Positions 23,316 through 36,132 of a DNA stretch of 64,000 nucleotides are shown piece by piece. The notes beneath the pieces are model-generated. The model did no database searches. It had not been told where the DNA came from and worked only from the letters and a program-made list of their open reading frames with translations. A program made the translations under genes and the position numbers. This DNA comes from Balanoglossus misakiensis (taxonomy: Eukaryota > Hemichordata): positions 8,866,001-8,930,000 of the forward strand of contig CM082587.2 in the NCBI GenBank assembly GCA_040954595.2. Direction: 5' to 3'. Position 1 is the first letter of the stretch. Each line of letters begins with the position of its first letter.

Positions 23316-23870
23316 TATCCATATTTGCTGTTGTAGTTAATAACGTTCATTGTATCAATACCAGTACATCCAGACGTCTGGGAAATCAATACCTGTAACA
23401 CGTTTCATCTAATTGGGTCTTGTACACAGATAACTTGTTTGAAACTTCATCCAAGCAACTTTGTCGCCAAAGGTCATCACAGCTACTCGACAATTATGTT
23501 AGCAAAAAGGTAATGCGTTTTTTTTTAAATATGAGAAACAGTTTGACACAGAAACACTTTGACATTTTAAAACGTAATCACACTTCCGTAACTACAAATT
23601 CTGATGACACAGAAATAACATTCTAAGAGCTTTCCGTTGATGTAATAGCTTTTTTGTCTAAAACATTTGTCGAATTTCTGCAAATATGTTGTCACGAACA
23701 TGAAATGTTTTTTCTCAATTAACATTTATTCCCTTATATCAAATAAGGACAAGCGTTCTGCCAATCTTCATTCATTTCATGATACAGAGAAACTGGTCAT
23801 GCAGCAATTATTTCACGTCACAGAGTAGTTCACATTTTAAATCCATTGACACTGGTGCTCCCTCCCCAGA
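23316..23870. other. Non-coding interval
   Basis: No gene or repeat recognised. A 68-codon plus-strand frame at 23420 lacks motifs. Confidence 0.4.
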
Positions 23871-23950
23871 TGATTGGATGGATGGATGGATGGATGGATG
23901 GATGGATGGATGGATGGATGGATGATTGGATGGATGGATGGATGGATGGG
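23871..23950. repeat. (GGAT)n microsatellite
   Basis: About 80 bases of GGAT units, interrupted once by GATGATTGGATG. The minus-strand reading as repeated His-Pro-Ser-Ile is an artefact of the repeat. Confidence 0.95.
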
Positions 23951-26638
23951 TAAATAGGGTGTGTGGATGGGTGGGAGGATGGTGTGATAGCATTATGGCT
24001 GTCTATACCGTTACAATATTCAAAATTATTTAGAGTTGCTTTACGGGATTTATGCGTTCACATAATTCACAGTCTCCTGTACTGCTATTAACGAACGAAC
24101 TAAATGAAAAACACTTGAACACTTCAGTTGAATTGTCCACTGTATTCCGTTACGTTATGAGAAGAAAATTATTCCAATTCTGTGCATGATGAACCGGCTG
24201 TAACTAACTTCGCTCAGAATATTAAACATATATTTACAGTGATTCCAGAGATTTGTAACAGCCCTACGAAGAGATTTCACGAAAACAGAGACCGACTGAA
24301 TGGAAACAGGCAGGGCAGTAAAGGTGGCATTACATCAAGAAAAAAACACCGTACAGTATGCGTGGTATGAGGTTATTGCATACAGCAACCAAAACGAACA
24401 ACTCAATTGAGTTTGACTGACACATGATTAAAAAAGTTCAAAGAATAAAGTACTAAGACGCCAATAAAAAGTAAAACCAATGTGCTGATTTCGACACCAT
24501 ACTGGCATATACTTTGAATCTCTCTGAAGAGTGTGTGTAGGACGACGATAATAGTCTGTTAAGAAAGAGACGCGTGATTTTCATAAAGATTACATGCTAG
24601 GTCAAAGAAAGACGTGCAAATATTAGCCAAATTTAATATTAACATCATAACATTTAATGACAGGTCTTCTTTCCCGGGGTTCTCCTGTGCAGTGCAGTTT
24701 GCACTCAGAATATCTTATTCAAGTATGTGCTGAGAGCTGATGGTTTCAAGCCTTTCTTGTGACAGCCATCTAATGAATACTGAATAAAAATTGCTTGAAA
24801 ATGGTGCATGATCATTTAAATTGCAGTGTTCATATGAACGTGACAAATTGCCTGATTAGGAAGACTCGGTTTTATTGACAAGAAATCGTGACTTGCTGTG
24901 TCGATTATAATAAATGTATACGTACATACAGGATAGCGCGAACCACTAACACCATAACGAGTACTATACACTGAGGCAAATTTCCGTCATATCTTGTAAA
25001 TAATATCAGTGTTTTCTCCCGGAGTGTTATTCAACCCAACACTTTATTTGCAAGTATTTCCACCATTTAAAAAACAGCCATATATATTTTTTCGCAATTA
25101 GATGTCACTTAATAATAATAATAATTTTTATCTATCGTGACTTCAGCATAACTTAATGCTTTTAGATAGACAATATAAAGCAACAAAAATGGCGCCTTGA
25201 ACGTTGCATCGAAGTCTCAGTATTCTTGCAATAGCAGGAGAGTTCAAAACTATGGAACCGAAAATAGTCACTCGATAATTCCTTGACAATAATCGGTACA
25301 TTTTCTTGTGTCTATTGTTCTACGGAGTCAATTTATTCGCTGTTAGTTTCAGCTTGTTGGCGGAATGTGATTCATCTACGCTTACCCCCTCGCCCTGCCT
25401 TACACTCCCCTCCCCTAGACATGGTCGCAAGTCTGTCGTTCCTAGAAAATATGACGAACGCAAGTCTCTGTTTCTTGGAAAACATGCTGAAAAACATGTA
25501 ATCAAAACGACAGCATAAGACGTCGACTGTTGGATGCGTTTGAAGGGCGGCATGTATGGTGAAAGAAACTGCAGTGTCGGCTCCATTGAGATTGGGAGAC
25601 GATGTTGTTAGACACGTAGTATTGTTGATTAGATTTCGGTTCAAAGGAAGACCAAATATATATGACAGTCTATTCTAGCTAATTTCACAGCTGTGCTCAC
25701 ATCACACAGATGTTTGTGGCTACATTAATGTTTGATGGGCGTAGGCTAAATTGGGTTGTGCATGAAGTTCAATATGTCGGATATTTGTGAAATAATGACG
25801 TATACACGGCACATGTCAAACAAGAAAACAATGTCCCAAACCTTGTCCAATATATATGAACGTTAAAAAGAGATATATAGAGAAAACATAACATGTTCCG
25901 ATAGCACTTGTAGTTTGTAACCATTTATATGATGTCTGACCACGATAATTGATCTTTAAGACATCCGAGTAGAGCTTGTGCTCCGGATTGATTTTTTAAT
26001 CCCGGTAGTTATCCATGGTTTTTCGTACTTTTTTTTTTCTTTTTGAACATAGAGTTTTTAGTCATCAATGAATCATGGTTATCACAAATATTCGGAAAAT
26101 ATCTAGAAATGAATCATAACATCAACACTCTCATATAGAGCTGTCCAAATGGTACTATTCAACTCATCTCCAAAGTTACAGCACGAAGAGTTTCATATCA
26201 AACATTTCGGGTATACATGTAATCGAGTTCTTGACAGTTATTGGGTTTATTTAATGGATTGGATACTAGTGAAAACTAGTGGAATAAACATACTATAAAG
26301 GTTGCAGCCGCTGTCATTTTAAACTTGTCACAAGCTTTCAACAATGTACCAACGATCAAAATTCCTAGAAGACACATATGCGAAAATCACCTCTGGTGAG
26401 CTCCCCCTTTGAAACTGCCTCAAAATATTACTAGTAAACTACATTAGTCGAAGCGACTTTGTCATTTCTTCTAATTACAATTCACCTTATTGGTTCAGAA
26501 CAAAAAAATAGCCAGATTTATAAAACATGATATTACCCATCCGGTTCTTTTATGTGCCCGAGATTATACACTCGCGTGCTTAGGAAAAGAGCGTAAAGGT
26601 CATTGCACAAAGCTGTCCTGAGGCTGGACCGGGAACCC
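23951..26638. other. Non-coding interval
   Basis: AT-rich with no gene recognised. Near 25430-25490 two imperfect ~30-base units in tandem (each containing CGCAAGTCT...AAAA.ATG) make overlapping frames on both strands look longer than chance; no protein family fits. Confidence 0.4.
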
Positions 26639-26869
<231 letters not shown>

Positions 26870-28506
26870 ACAATGTGACATAAGTGATTATGTAGCCATG
26901 TGGTAAAATCAAAGGCAGATCGATTACAACGAATAGCTACCTGTACATTAGCCACGACATTAACGTGATTTTATTATGATCAAACTTGAAATCGTGGCGC
27001 TTGTAGCCAGTGTAACCACAAAAAGTGGGATTTATGATGTTGGTTTGACAATCCTCATCTGTTTATCACCATGAATAAGGATCGCTAATTTAAACTATGC
27101 TTTCAGTGGGAAAGCTGGTCTATTATATCGAGGTTTTCATTGTTTCTGGAAAAAGGGCGAAGTAGTTATTGTGTTTGAAGAACAAAGATAGCAACATACC
27201 ACCCCCTGCAAAACACCTTTGACACTGTTAAGCCTTAATTCTTTACACTGTAACCAATAGGGTGACTATGATCTTTTCATTGTGAGGCTTCAGACATGAT
27301 TAATGTGTCTGTTTGTCTGCATGCCGACTGCATAAAATGAAATAGAAATACATTTTATTAATGGAAGTAAATTGTAAGGTTTTATAGTATTCAAAAATGC
27401 TGGAATAAAACGAATAAAAATTAATCTTGCTTGGCGATTACTTCCTGCCATTATCTGTAACGCTGGTTTAATATTTTAGTATGGCCTACTATTATCTTCT
27501 CCTTAGTGCAGTTGAAAGACGTATAAGCTTGGGCCGCCTTTTGATAATTTCACTGCAAAACTGTAAAAGCGTACATGACCAGATACCGTACCTGTGACCA
27601 GATCTGTATAGATATAGGGCACTTGCAAATTATTTCCAAGTATTTATAAAACACTCAATCACCGTGTATATATGCTTACAGTGATAAATTGTTAATAAAT
27701 TACAGTGTGCAACACTGAGACATTCATATAAGAATTTTGCCACACCTAAGGTGTCACATCATCATGCTAGAAGAAGAAGTACATTAGGGACGCATGGCCC
27801 CAGGAACGGATACGCAAAGGTTAGATGAATACGTTCAACCTTGCTTATTACAGCAGCTTCGGGCGATTATCGTATATCTTTCAGGCAAACTGTGGAGATT
27901 TTGTAAATATACACTTTCGTACCAAAACACTTTCCGATCAGCAATGTGATAGACTCAATTTACTGGATATAACCTACTCTGTATGCCATAGCGCCTGGTT
28001 ATGTTGATTGGCTTGTAACGTGGATCAGATACTGTCTTCCTCAAAAGACATCCTTTGCACCCAGATTCCAACGACTCATTTTAGATCCCGTGTTCACACA
28101 AGGAAGTTTATGAGTCACTAATGTATTATATGAGTTAAATATGATGCATAAGCAGCTGATTCCGTGGTTTCCTTTAAATGAATCTTCAAGACTAGTGAAG
28201 AAATTGCCTTCACCTGGCATTGTTAATTGAAAGGAAACCATCGATGTATCTGAATGTCAAGTTGGAGGCCTTCACCTAATGTAACAAGGTTTCGAACAAA
28301 TTCTTCACCAAGCAACAGATGGCAATTGGCACCCATGGGAATTTTTGTTCTTCACTTGGAAATACGTGACTCCTGATTCGAAAAAAATGCAAGCAAAATA
28401 TGGTGTGCTGTAATCTACTACTTCTAAGACGTCTGTGACACAGTGAACCATTTAGCCCCCATTTTGTATATCTTCATATACTAGTACGAGCTTCATCAAT
28501 CGGTGA
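26870..28506. other. Non-coding interval
   Basis: AT-rich DNA without a recognisable gene, element or RNA gene. Confidence 0.45.
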
Positions 28507-28507
28507 C

Positions 28508-28587
<80 letters not shown>
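28507..28587. repeat. Compound microsatellite (GATA)n(GA)n
   Basis: GATA units to about 28546, followed by a GA dinucleotide run to 28587. Reading frames through it are artefacts. Confidence 0.95.
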
Positions 28588-28589
<2 letters not shown>

Positions 28590-30330
28590 AACTGTATCCA
28601 AGTTCTGCGTGCCAAGTTCCATGTGATGCATTTCATGTTGCAACGGTGAAGCCAGAAACGGAATTCGCATATAAATCACGTGTTCATTTTGTCTTGCCGG
28701 CTACATGTATATTGATAAGTCACCTTTGCTGTTAACGTCGCCATCTGCTATGTAAGCGGTTGTGACTCGCAGTGTATGTGTTAACGAGTGCGGGTTTAGT
28801 TAGTATTCAACATTTAAGTCTTGGGATCCCTGCTAAGCCAAAATTGACCACTCAGGTATATACTTTGTGATTTGGAAAAAAGCTTTGAACCGTCGGTTCA
28901 TTTCGGTGATTGTGCTTGTTTATCTAAGGTAGGGTTAGAGTGCCATTTCGTTCAAATTGTCTGTAATGAATCAGTCGATCATGTGACACATAGGCCTAAC
29001 TGATATAATCAAATGCACCAACTCTATTACATATATGTGCATAAAGCATAATCGTGCCTATAACTATTAACTGGCATTTAGGCGCATTTGGGATGTAGTT
29101 TCAAGGACAAAGATGGCAGAAAGTACGTGATTGTATAAGCAAAGTTCTGTTGTGCAGTGAGAAGACCTATCCAACTGATACTCTTGACTTTCGTGCTTTG
29201 AAATGACAAGGTCTTTGATTGCATATGAATAAGGATAAAAGGTACTGCGAATGTATGACTACATCAATGCAACTGTTACTCTGCTAGTAAGACTTTATTA
29301 GAATGGTGTACTGTACTTTTAAACCTGTAACCATCCATCATATGGTAGACTGCAACGTGTACAATTACACCATTCATCTGCCTAATCGACCAATCCAAGT
29401 ATTCAAACAAAATTCCTTAGGGAGCTATCATTTATGACAAGGGGTGGGCCGGAAGGAGTTGGGGTGGGTCGGTCACGTAAAATGTCCCCCCCCCTCTTCT
29501 TGTCCTTGTTTTAAAATGTGACCATCCCCAACTGTCTTTGGTAAATTTTGAAACAGGTACGACAAATGGTCATATCAAAGTGAACTAAAATCTACAAAAG
29601 TTTTTCACCCACGCACGTCAAGAATGTGAAGATAATTTGCAAAACAATACACTTCAGAGTTGAACCATAATTATACAATTCCTGGCCATGGAATATAAAA
29701 ATGTACACCCTTTGGCCTGCTCCAGTTGACCTCCTTTTATCCCTCGTCTATGTTAATGGTAGTATCACCCACTCCGAGGCTAGTTCTTTGTGACCTTGAA
29801 GACACGATCTCATTCACTTTCTTTTTTTACAAAACAAGCTGAGCGGCAGATAAAAAATTGTTGCACAGTTTGTTTAAAAGTAGCCAGTAGTATATTGAAG
29901 AATGAATAGCAGTGACTGCAGCCTAGAAACATTGATATGACCATGTGGCGTACCTTCTGGGGCGCTACGCTTCCGCCATAAGAAGAGAGTCATGGAAAAT
30001 TGCTAAAATTAATCATCACCGTTTACAAGATGGCCGCTGATGGAAAACGTTCGTCTCTGATTGGCTGAACCAATTTATGACTTCAATCTTAACCCTGCAT
30101 GAGAGACACCAACATTGAGCATGGCAACAACAGCTAATCCGTAACACGGGGAACGATTGATGATGATAACAATAAGATGTTAAAAAAATAAAGAAAAAAG
30201 AAAACATATTTGGATTCCGTAAATTTGTTGTTGTTGTTGTTGTTTTTTTAATTATTAGTATTGTTAGTATTGATAATGTTGTTAGCATGTTGTTGTTGCT
30301 ACTAGTTGGGGTCGTGGTTATGGTTTCAGT
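28588..30330. other. Non-coding interval
   Basis: No gene recognised. A C-run lies near 29487-29495 and a GTT trinucleotide tract near 30225-30244. Confidence 0.45.
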
Positions 30331-30381
30331 TAAGCCAAATAAAAAATATGTGCTGTTCCGATTACATGGTTTTCAAAGACA

Positions 30382-30404
30382 AGGTAGGTAGGTAGGTAGG
30401 TAGG
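30382..30404. repeat. (GTAG)n microsatellite inside a MITE
   Basis: Five GTAG units in a row. The other copy of the host element has two imperfect units at this place, so this looks like a local expansion. Confidence 0.85.
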
Positions 30405-30551
30405 GGAATTTTTTTATTTTGCAATTTTTTATATCTTTGGCCAACGTAGTGTAGAAGAATGATGTCATAGAGTTCTTGCGTGATTCTCGTAATTTTCATA
30501 AATTTTGTATATTTGAGGGCACAGGGAACTCGAGCTCCAATAGGTTAGAAT

Positions 30552-30570
30552 CCTAACCCTAACCCTAACC
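30552..30570. repeat. Interstitial telomere-like (CCTAAC)n
   Basis: Three CCTAAC units, the complement of the animal telomere motif TTAGGG. It sits at the end of the MITE copy at 30331. The second copy has GGTTAGGGTCGACGGG at the equivalent place, so this is more likely an expansion of element sequence than a chromosome-end relic. Confidence 0.8.
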
Positions 30571-31575
30571 ACCCACCGCTAAATACCACACCGGTTATTT
30601 AATGCACCACAAAGGGACCTACCGAACAAAACAGAAAGATTAGACAAGCAAAACCTGACACTATAACAGTTAAGGCAACTTCCGTTTCTTGTCCTTTGGG
30701 GCTTTCACATTCCGAAAATCATTCTTTTGCCATATTTACGGAAAGTCACCTTCAACTCACCCGATTGAACCGTAAAAGCCCACGAGTTTGATTCTAAGTG
30801 AATTATTTCACATATCAATGAACAGATTCGCATGTCATCTGTAGGCCTTTCGTCACGTGGGCGGTGGCAGTGTCGCATCAACGGCAGAACAAACTGTTTG
30901 CCCAATTTAATTTACTCCAAACATATTAGCTAACTCGTCCCCACATCATGCTCACTGGATTAATCATCGTCACTTCAGACACGATTCTTGTCCCAAATTC
31001 ATTCTGGTCTCCAACGACAAAGAATGTACATATCGTGTATTTTCAGACATCAGGTTCCCCATCGTACAACGTCAGGATGCCTTAATCTCAAACGGGTGTT
31101 ATTTGTCTGGGGTGATGGTCAGATTTGAATTTTTATATTTCCAAAAGAACGAAATTTGTAAGTTTATTCAGAAAACGTTTCATCTACAACATCAGCCGTA
31201 AATTCTCAGACTGTTTATTAAACACAGTCATGGCAGTATCTCAGTGTCAAAGGTATTCTTTATTCAATTAAGTCATTTACTAGAAATCTGAACATTCAGA
31301 TCTGATCAGCAGCCCGGAAAGTTACAAGCGCCCGTGTCATTACTGAGGCATGTCTTAACTTACATGGAATCCAATATCATAGCCAAACAAGGATAATTCA
31401 ATTTTTCTAGGACCGGCACGAAATTAAGTGACGTATGTGCACGCATCATTTGGTGTTATACAATCCGTTGTCGCCAACTGGTGGCCATTTTCCTAAAGAT
31501 TTAATTGTGTTCAGAGATTGCAGCAGACCAGAAATGTAGAAAGCGCACGCACACACAAGACACGATAAATGTTTA
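30571..31575. other. Non-coding interval
   Basis: No gene recognised. Minus-strand frames near 30.7-30.9 kb lack motifs. Confidence 0.4.
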
Positions 31576-31802
31576 CAGGCCAACGATCGTCATGTGCGCA
31601 TGTGCGTAATTTCGTGTGTACAAACATTACATCCAATCCTAATCTTCGCTCTCTTCCATATTTCATGTGCACTGTATAAGTAGACTTTATTTCTGTCAAT
31701 TCTTTTCACCCGATTTGTCTTTCCCGATCTCCGACACACTATGGTCGCCGCCATCTTGTCTTTGCTTTGGCACATGCGCATAAGACGATCGTCGCCCATT
31801 AA
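31576..31802. mobile_element. MITE, family C, copy 2
   Basis: The ends are ACGATCGTCATGTGCGCATG at the left and GCGCATAAGACGATCGTCGC at the right, an inverted pair. TTAA follows at 31799-31802; the left TTAA is not preserved (TTTACAGG). It shares ATTTCGTGTGTA with copy 1, and CATATTTCATG and CGATCTCCGACACA with copy 3. GTCGCCGCCATCTTGTC near 31744 matches the YY1 consensus, as it does in copy 3. The open frames over it are chance. Confidence 0.75.
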
Positions 31803-32992
31803 AACCATTGCCACTCGAGTGTATTTGCGACCATACCTATACATATTCCATGAATGTCAAATATCATATTTGCATACCCATTTGCAACGACGCACAGGAA
31901 ACAGGCACCTGTCAGGCAACGAAGAAATAACAGAATCAAATCCCTGAGAGAAAGATACATGGAACCACGGCCAAAAGACCAAGAAGTGATGTCACGTGTT
32001 TCGAAAATAGTCAGCATTGTGTCCCACACGTGACATTTTCCACAATACATGTATGTGATCAATATGTAATAAAGTAGGAAGCAGTCAAAATGGAAAGAGA
32101 ACTGTCACCAATGCCACCAACGATCATTTGTCTAAGATAGACTTTGTACTAAGCGCATGGCACCTGGCGAAAAAGGGTCTTATGTAGGAAGAACCTGCGT
32201 CTATGACGAACTTGCATGATAAGCTTGCAAGTCTTTGTCCAAAATCACCATAATGAACTGTATCCCTTTGTATAATGAATAAGCTTGGAAATGTATACCC
32301 CATAGACTGGTGACTGTGGATTATTGCTGTCAAAGTTTGGGAAATTGACGGTGGTAAAGTTGAAAACATCTCTCTTTTCACATAGCCTTGTAGAATGGTG
32401 ACCTTTAGAGTCAAATTGAAAAATAACCCTCCCAGATATGAAGCAGAAGAACCGATGCTGTAATTTCCTTAATAACCTCCAATTCCATTATAATGCAATA
32501 GACGTCTAACGTATAGTTGACCAGCAATACGTCGAAATTCATGTCTCAGATGTAAAAATATACAAAATGTGTATAGATTACAAGTTTATAATAAACTGAA
32601 TTGGATGAATGACATATCAAATTCATTATTGAAAAAAATCTGAATAAGACATCGAATGTTGAGGTAAATGCATAAGTGGATTTTAAATAAAGTAACCCAA
32701 AGACACTCGATTTATAGACTATATCATTGTGGGGGTGTGGTATCGCATTTTAAATGTTGATTTGGGTCAAAGTTCACTGTCAAACGGCTTGGTTTGTCTC
32801 ACACCGACACTTATTGCAGGAAACACGCCGCGGTGAAAATCCGCTTGCTCGCGTGATGCGAACTATTTTTTTTTCTTTTCGTTGCAAATAACAACTGTTT
32901 GTCTGTTTGCCTTATTTATATTTTGCTAAAACAATCCGAAGGAATGTAACTCATGCAGAATTGTACAACAATGAACTAGATGTTTAGTTTTA
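31803..32992. other. Non-coding interval
   Basis: No gene recognised. A 96-codon minus-strand frame at 32124-32414 has reasonable composition but no motif or clear splice pair, and is not called. Confidence 0.4.
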
Positions 32993-33135
32993 AGCAATAA
33001 AACACCCCCAGCCATGGTATACCACGAGATTTTGACCAGTTCACGACATATACGCACGAGCGATAGCGAGTGCGTATATGGAGTTGAACTGGTCAAAATC
33101 GAGTGGTATACCATGGCTGGGGGTGTTTTATTGCT
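32993..33135. repeat. Near-perfect long hairpin (foldback)
   Basis: The arms 32993-33061 and 33066-33135 are reverse complements over about 68 bases with few mismatches; AGCAATAAAACACCCCCAGC opens and its complement closes. The loop is only a few bases, flanked by CACGAGCGATAGCGAGTG. A minus/plus pair of 60-90 codon frames across it mirror each other because of the palindrome and are not genes. Confidence 0.85.
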
Positions 33136-33304
33136 ATTATATTATGCCAGTATATTGAAACTTTGCATAAAACATTTTAAAAAGGCATTTTCTTTGACTA
33201 TGATATATGACTGTGGTATATGGCTAATATATCACGGTCACGTGTCGTGTCTCGACCAATCAAATAGCGTGATTTACACCATCACTATACTGGTATAATA
33301 TAAT
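33136..33304. mobile_element. Small inverted-repeat element abutting the hairpin
   Basis: The 19-bp ends ATTATATTATGCCAGTATA (33136-33154) and TATACTGGTATAATATAAT (33286-33304) are reverse complements with one mismatch. It starts at the base after the hairpin's right arm, so hairpin and element may be one composite unit of about 312 bp. The interior has CACGTG and a CGACCAATCAAA CCAAT motif and is non-coding. Confidence 0.65.
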
Positions 33305-35052
33305 TGTCGATACATAATACTTTTGAATTGAATTTGAAAGAGAGAAATTAAGTAAGCCCATAACAAATAATCGTTTCTTTTGTGTGAGCTTTTAGAAAGC
33401 GGCATTGACTGTCGAAATTAAAATCTCTTTCAATGATTAAATACCGAAACTGAGATGTTTATGTTGTACGTGTCCAATTTGGTTTCGAGTGAACTAGGTA
33501 GATCATACTGAAATTCAGATACCCTGTTTTTGTAAATTGTGCTTTATAAGAGGTATTACGTTTATTTAAATGGTAAACACGGCTTTGAAGAAAATCCAAC
33601 AGATAACACGCGGCACCAGGACATTCACTGTATCAAACTTCCTGCAACGGTCAACGTAAATTTATGAACGTTACCTTACCTGGCCCCATTAAAAAGAATT
33701 CATGTCATAATTTTCAGTGGCAAGATACTCGTGTCAACCCTGTGCGATATATAGCTGACACAAGTAAATATTTAACGGGTTTTTCAACATGCCCTCCAAA
33801 ACTGTATTACACAACCATTCTTGGACAATTTCATTACACAGTTCAATGGAAAGTGTGTTCTCAACAGGCAAATTTATACTGACTGTGAAATATTATCTGC
33901 AGGAAGTGAATCAGAATAATTGTATTAGGATTGTAATGGATATGTATTCAAATGAGAGCCTGGCATACATCGATGGTATAACGCCGTGACAAAGATTCTT
34001 TAGTTACAGATAATGTGCAACTCTACGCCACACACAGCAGGTTACCAGCCTCCATGGTTTTGATTAAATTTACGCTTCCGGGTTTCACCAACATTCTTTG
34101 AAAGACTGGCCTTTTAATCAATTAAACCAGGTTGCTATTCAGTCACATGTAAAGTGTCCCCTGCAGTTGGCTTGAATCCACTTCTCGCTTCACGCACGAT
34201 ACTTTTTTTGGATTTTTTGTTTGACATCAAGGCGATATTGAACGATCCTATTACTTTGCTGCAGATTTGACAAGGAATTCGTTGGAAATCGATAGAAGGA
34301 CTGCAATGCTGCCAATAATTTACAAAGTGTTAATATGTGATAGTTTAAATCAAAGGACAATAAATGAATGAACATGACGAAATCTGACAGAAGATAGTTT
34401 TGATGTCTTGTGTAGCGCATTACATAATACATCTCAAAGCCACGACGAAATCCCCAATCCTACATGGACCAAAGTAGCACGACTCTGGTCCGACATAGCG
34501 TGTCTGCATTGATTATTGTAATCTGACTTAACACCTACACCTCTGTAGAGTTGGTCGGCGTTAATTTTCGGATGTGAAAATCACTACTCCCTCTATAAAA
34601 CGTCTATCCTTAGGAAATCCGATAATGCAATTACCTGTGGTGCCAACGAGTCTTTAAAGCAATTGTATACGATGGCGCTTAACTGCTATAATACAAATCG
34701 TTCGTTATGTCTATGCTTCATAGTGGTTTGGTGTCTGTTGATGTTAGAAGGTACCCTCCGTTAAATATTCTGGTGCAAACAGCAAAGAAGCAAAATGTAG
34801 GGTATGTTTGCTCTTTCACTTCTGTGCCATGCGCAGTCACAATCTCTCTCGGTGTATCACCACCAACCAAACGTGTGTTCGTACGCTTTACTTTTGGTTT
34901 GTCTCATACTGTTACAGGTCTTGATTAAAACGTCCCTATTATCGAACCCCTTTGTTTTTATGTTCCATTTTGACATGTCTACTTGACACTGTTATTGTTC
35001 CTTTGGAATTATTAAAAAAAAACTCGTAAGTATCTCAAATTAGGAGATATTT
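33305..35052. other. Non-coding interval
   Basis: AT-rich, with no gene recognised. Overlapping frames at 34.7-35.0 kb have no motif. Confidence 0.4.
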
Positions 35053-35257
35053 TGGTGCAGTGGCCAAAGTCTCGATCCCACGTCGTCGGAGCTTGAGGAG
35101 TTGGAGACCCTGGACAAAGACTGATGCTGTGCCCATAAACAGGCTTATGCGGGCAATGCACATTATGCCTCGGCCAGATTTCAAGGCTGCGTACCTCATC
35201 CTGTCAACGGCCTTATTACGAGTTATGGACGACGACGGATTAGCAAATCTCACGTGA
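35053..35257. other. GC-rich island with tRNA-like 3' end, possible SINE or exon relic
   Basis: This 200-bp island is clearly richer in GC than its flanks, and both strands stay open across it. On the minus strand 35089-35053 reads GTGGGATCGAGACTTTG then GCCACTGCACCA, resembling a tRNA T-arm (B-box-like GGATCGAGACT) and an acceptor end with CCA. No cloverleaf or clear A box was found upstream. A tRNA-derived SINE remnant is possible; an unrecognised exon is the alternative. Confidence 0.2.
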
Positions 35258-35840
35258 TTTTACCAATATTGTGCAACAAAATGTTATTGATTGTCGATAA
35301 TATACTTTTAGCAGCAATAAACGTCAACTAGATGTCACCAAAAGTGATGTTATTCTTGTTTAACCGCGATCGTCCAAATATTGTTAACGTTGCACTAAAG
35401 GTAAAACAAACAACTTCCATGTAAACTAATGCTTTAAATGAGATATCAACTTACAGAAGGGGCGTCAAACCTAAATTATACCACGCGGTCGCATACATGA
35501 TCGCTTTAAGGGGTTTGGCCAGAGAAACATCAATTTAGCATATTATGTTATTGACATGATATATAAGATATACTCGTCAGTTACTGTGCCAAATGCCACA
35601 AGAGAGAAACACAAGCCATTATGTAATTTATATTTACGAATATTTGGGAGGGATGATAGTGTAAGGAGTTAACTCTTGAAAATTGTGGAAGGCCTAATAC
35701 ATTCATGTAGCATATTTTCAACTGCCCTTTCTGCTTGCAAGAAATATCAAACTGTGTAATATAATCTTGTGTCTATACTAGTTTATATCTCTGGTATCGC
35801 CATTTAAATAGTAGTGATCAATAAATGATGGCCATGCAAT
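35258..35840. other. Non-coding interval
   Basis: AT-rich, nothing recognised. Confidence 0.4.
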
Positions 35841-36132
35841 AAGGCAAACATAAAAAAATATGTGCTGTTCATATTACCCGACCTAGCCTAATTTTAACCC
35901 GTCGACCCTAACCATTTTAGAGCTTCGTAAACCCGGAAGTTAAAACAACGATGTCAAATATTCAAAATGTATGAAAATTGCGCGAATCATGCGAGAACGA
36001 TGACGAAATCGCGCGCATTACGCAAGAACTATGACATCATTCTTCCACGCTACGGCGGCCAGAGAAAAAAATTGCAACTACCTATACCTACCCTACTTTT
36101 GATCGGAACAGCACATATTATTTTTGTTGCCT
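35841..36132 (-). mobile_element. TGTGCTGTTC-family MITE, copy 2 (both ends present)
   Basis: The left end AAGGCAAACATAAAAAAATA leads into TGTGCTGTTC; the right end GGAACAGCACATATTATTTT leads into TGTTGCCT. They form an imperfect inverted repeat of about 28 bp. The element is in the opposite orientation to the copy at 30331 and carries the same internal blocks. It has no coding capacity. The exact target duplication is uncertain. Confidence 0.75.

Larger units (their letters stand above)
30331..30570 (+). mobile_element. TGTGCTGTTC-family MITE, copy 1 (one end only), with internal microsatellites
   Basis: It begins TAAGCCAAATAAAAAATATG and continues TGTGCTGTTCCGAT. It aligns with the reverse complement of the element at 35841-36132, sharing GAAGAATGATGTCATAG, GTTCTTGCGT and AATTTTCAT in order. 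The expected second end is missing: the similarity stops in a CCTAAC repeat. A GTAG tract lies at 30382-30404, where the other copy has only AGGGTAGGTATAGGTAG. Confidence 0.6.

Noticed and set aside
23808-23993. His-Pro-Ser-Ile repeat protein on the minus strand
   Set aside because: Artefact of the GGAT microsatellite.
25283-25644. Overlapping 70-90 codon frames on both strands near 25.4 kb
   Set aside because: Explained by a two-unit imperfect tandem repeat and C-rich sequence; no family match.
30552-30570. Chromosome-fusion or former telomere interpretation of CCTAAC repeats
   Set aside because: Only three units, located inside a MITE whose other copy has the precursor sequence.
33014-33298. 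94-codon plus-strand frame mirrored by a minus-strand frame
   Set aside because: Both are readings of the hairpin at 32993-33135 and share mirrored sequence; they are not independent evidence of coding.
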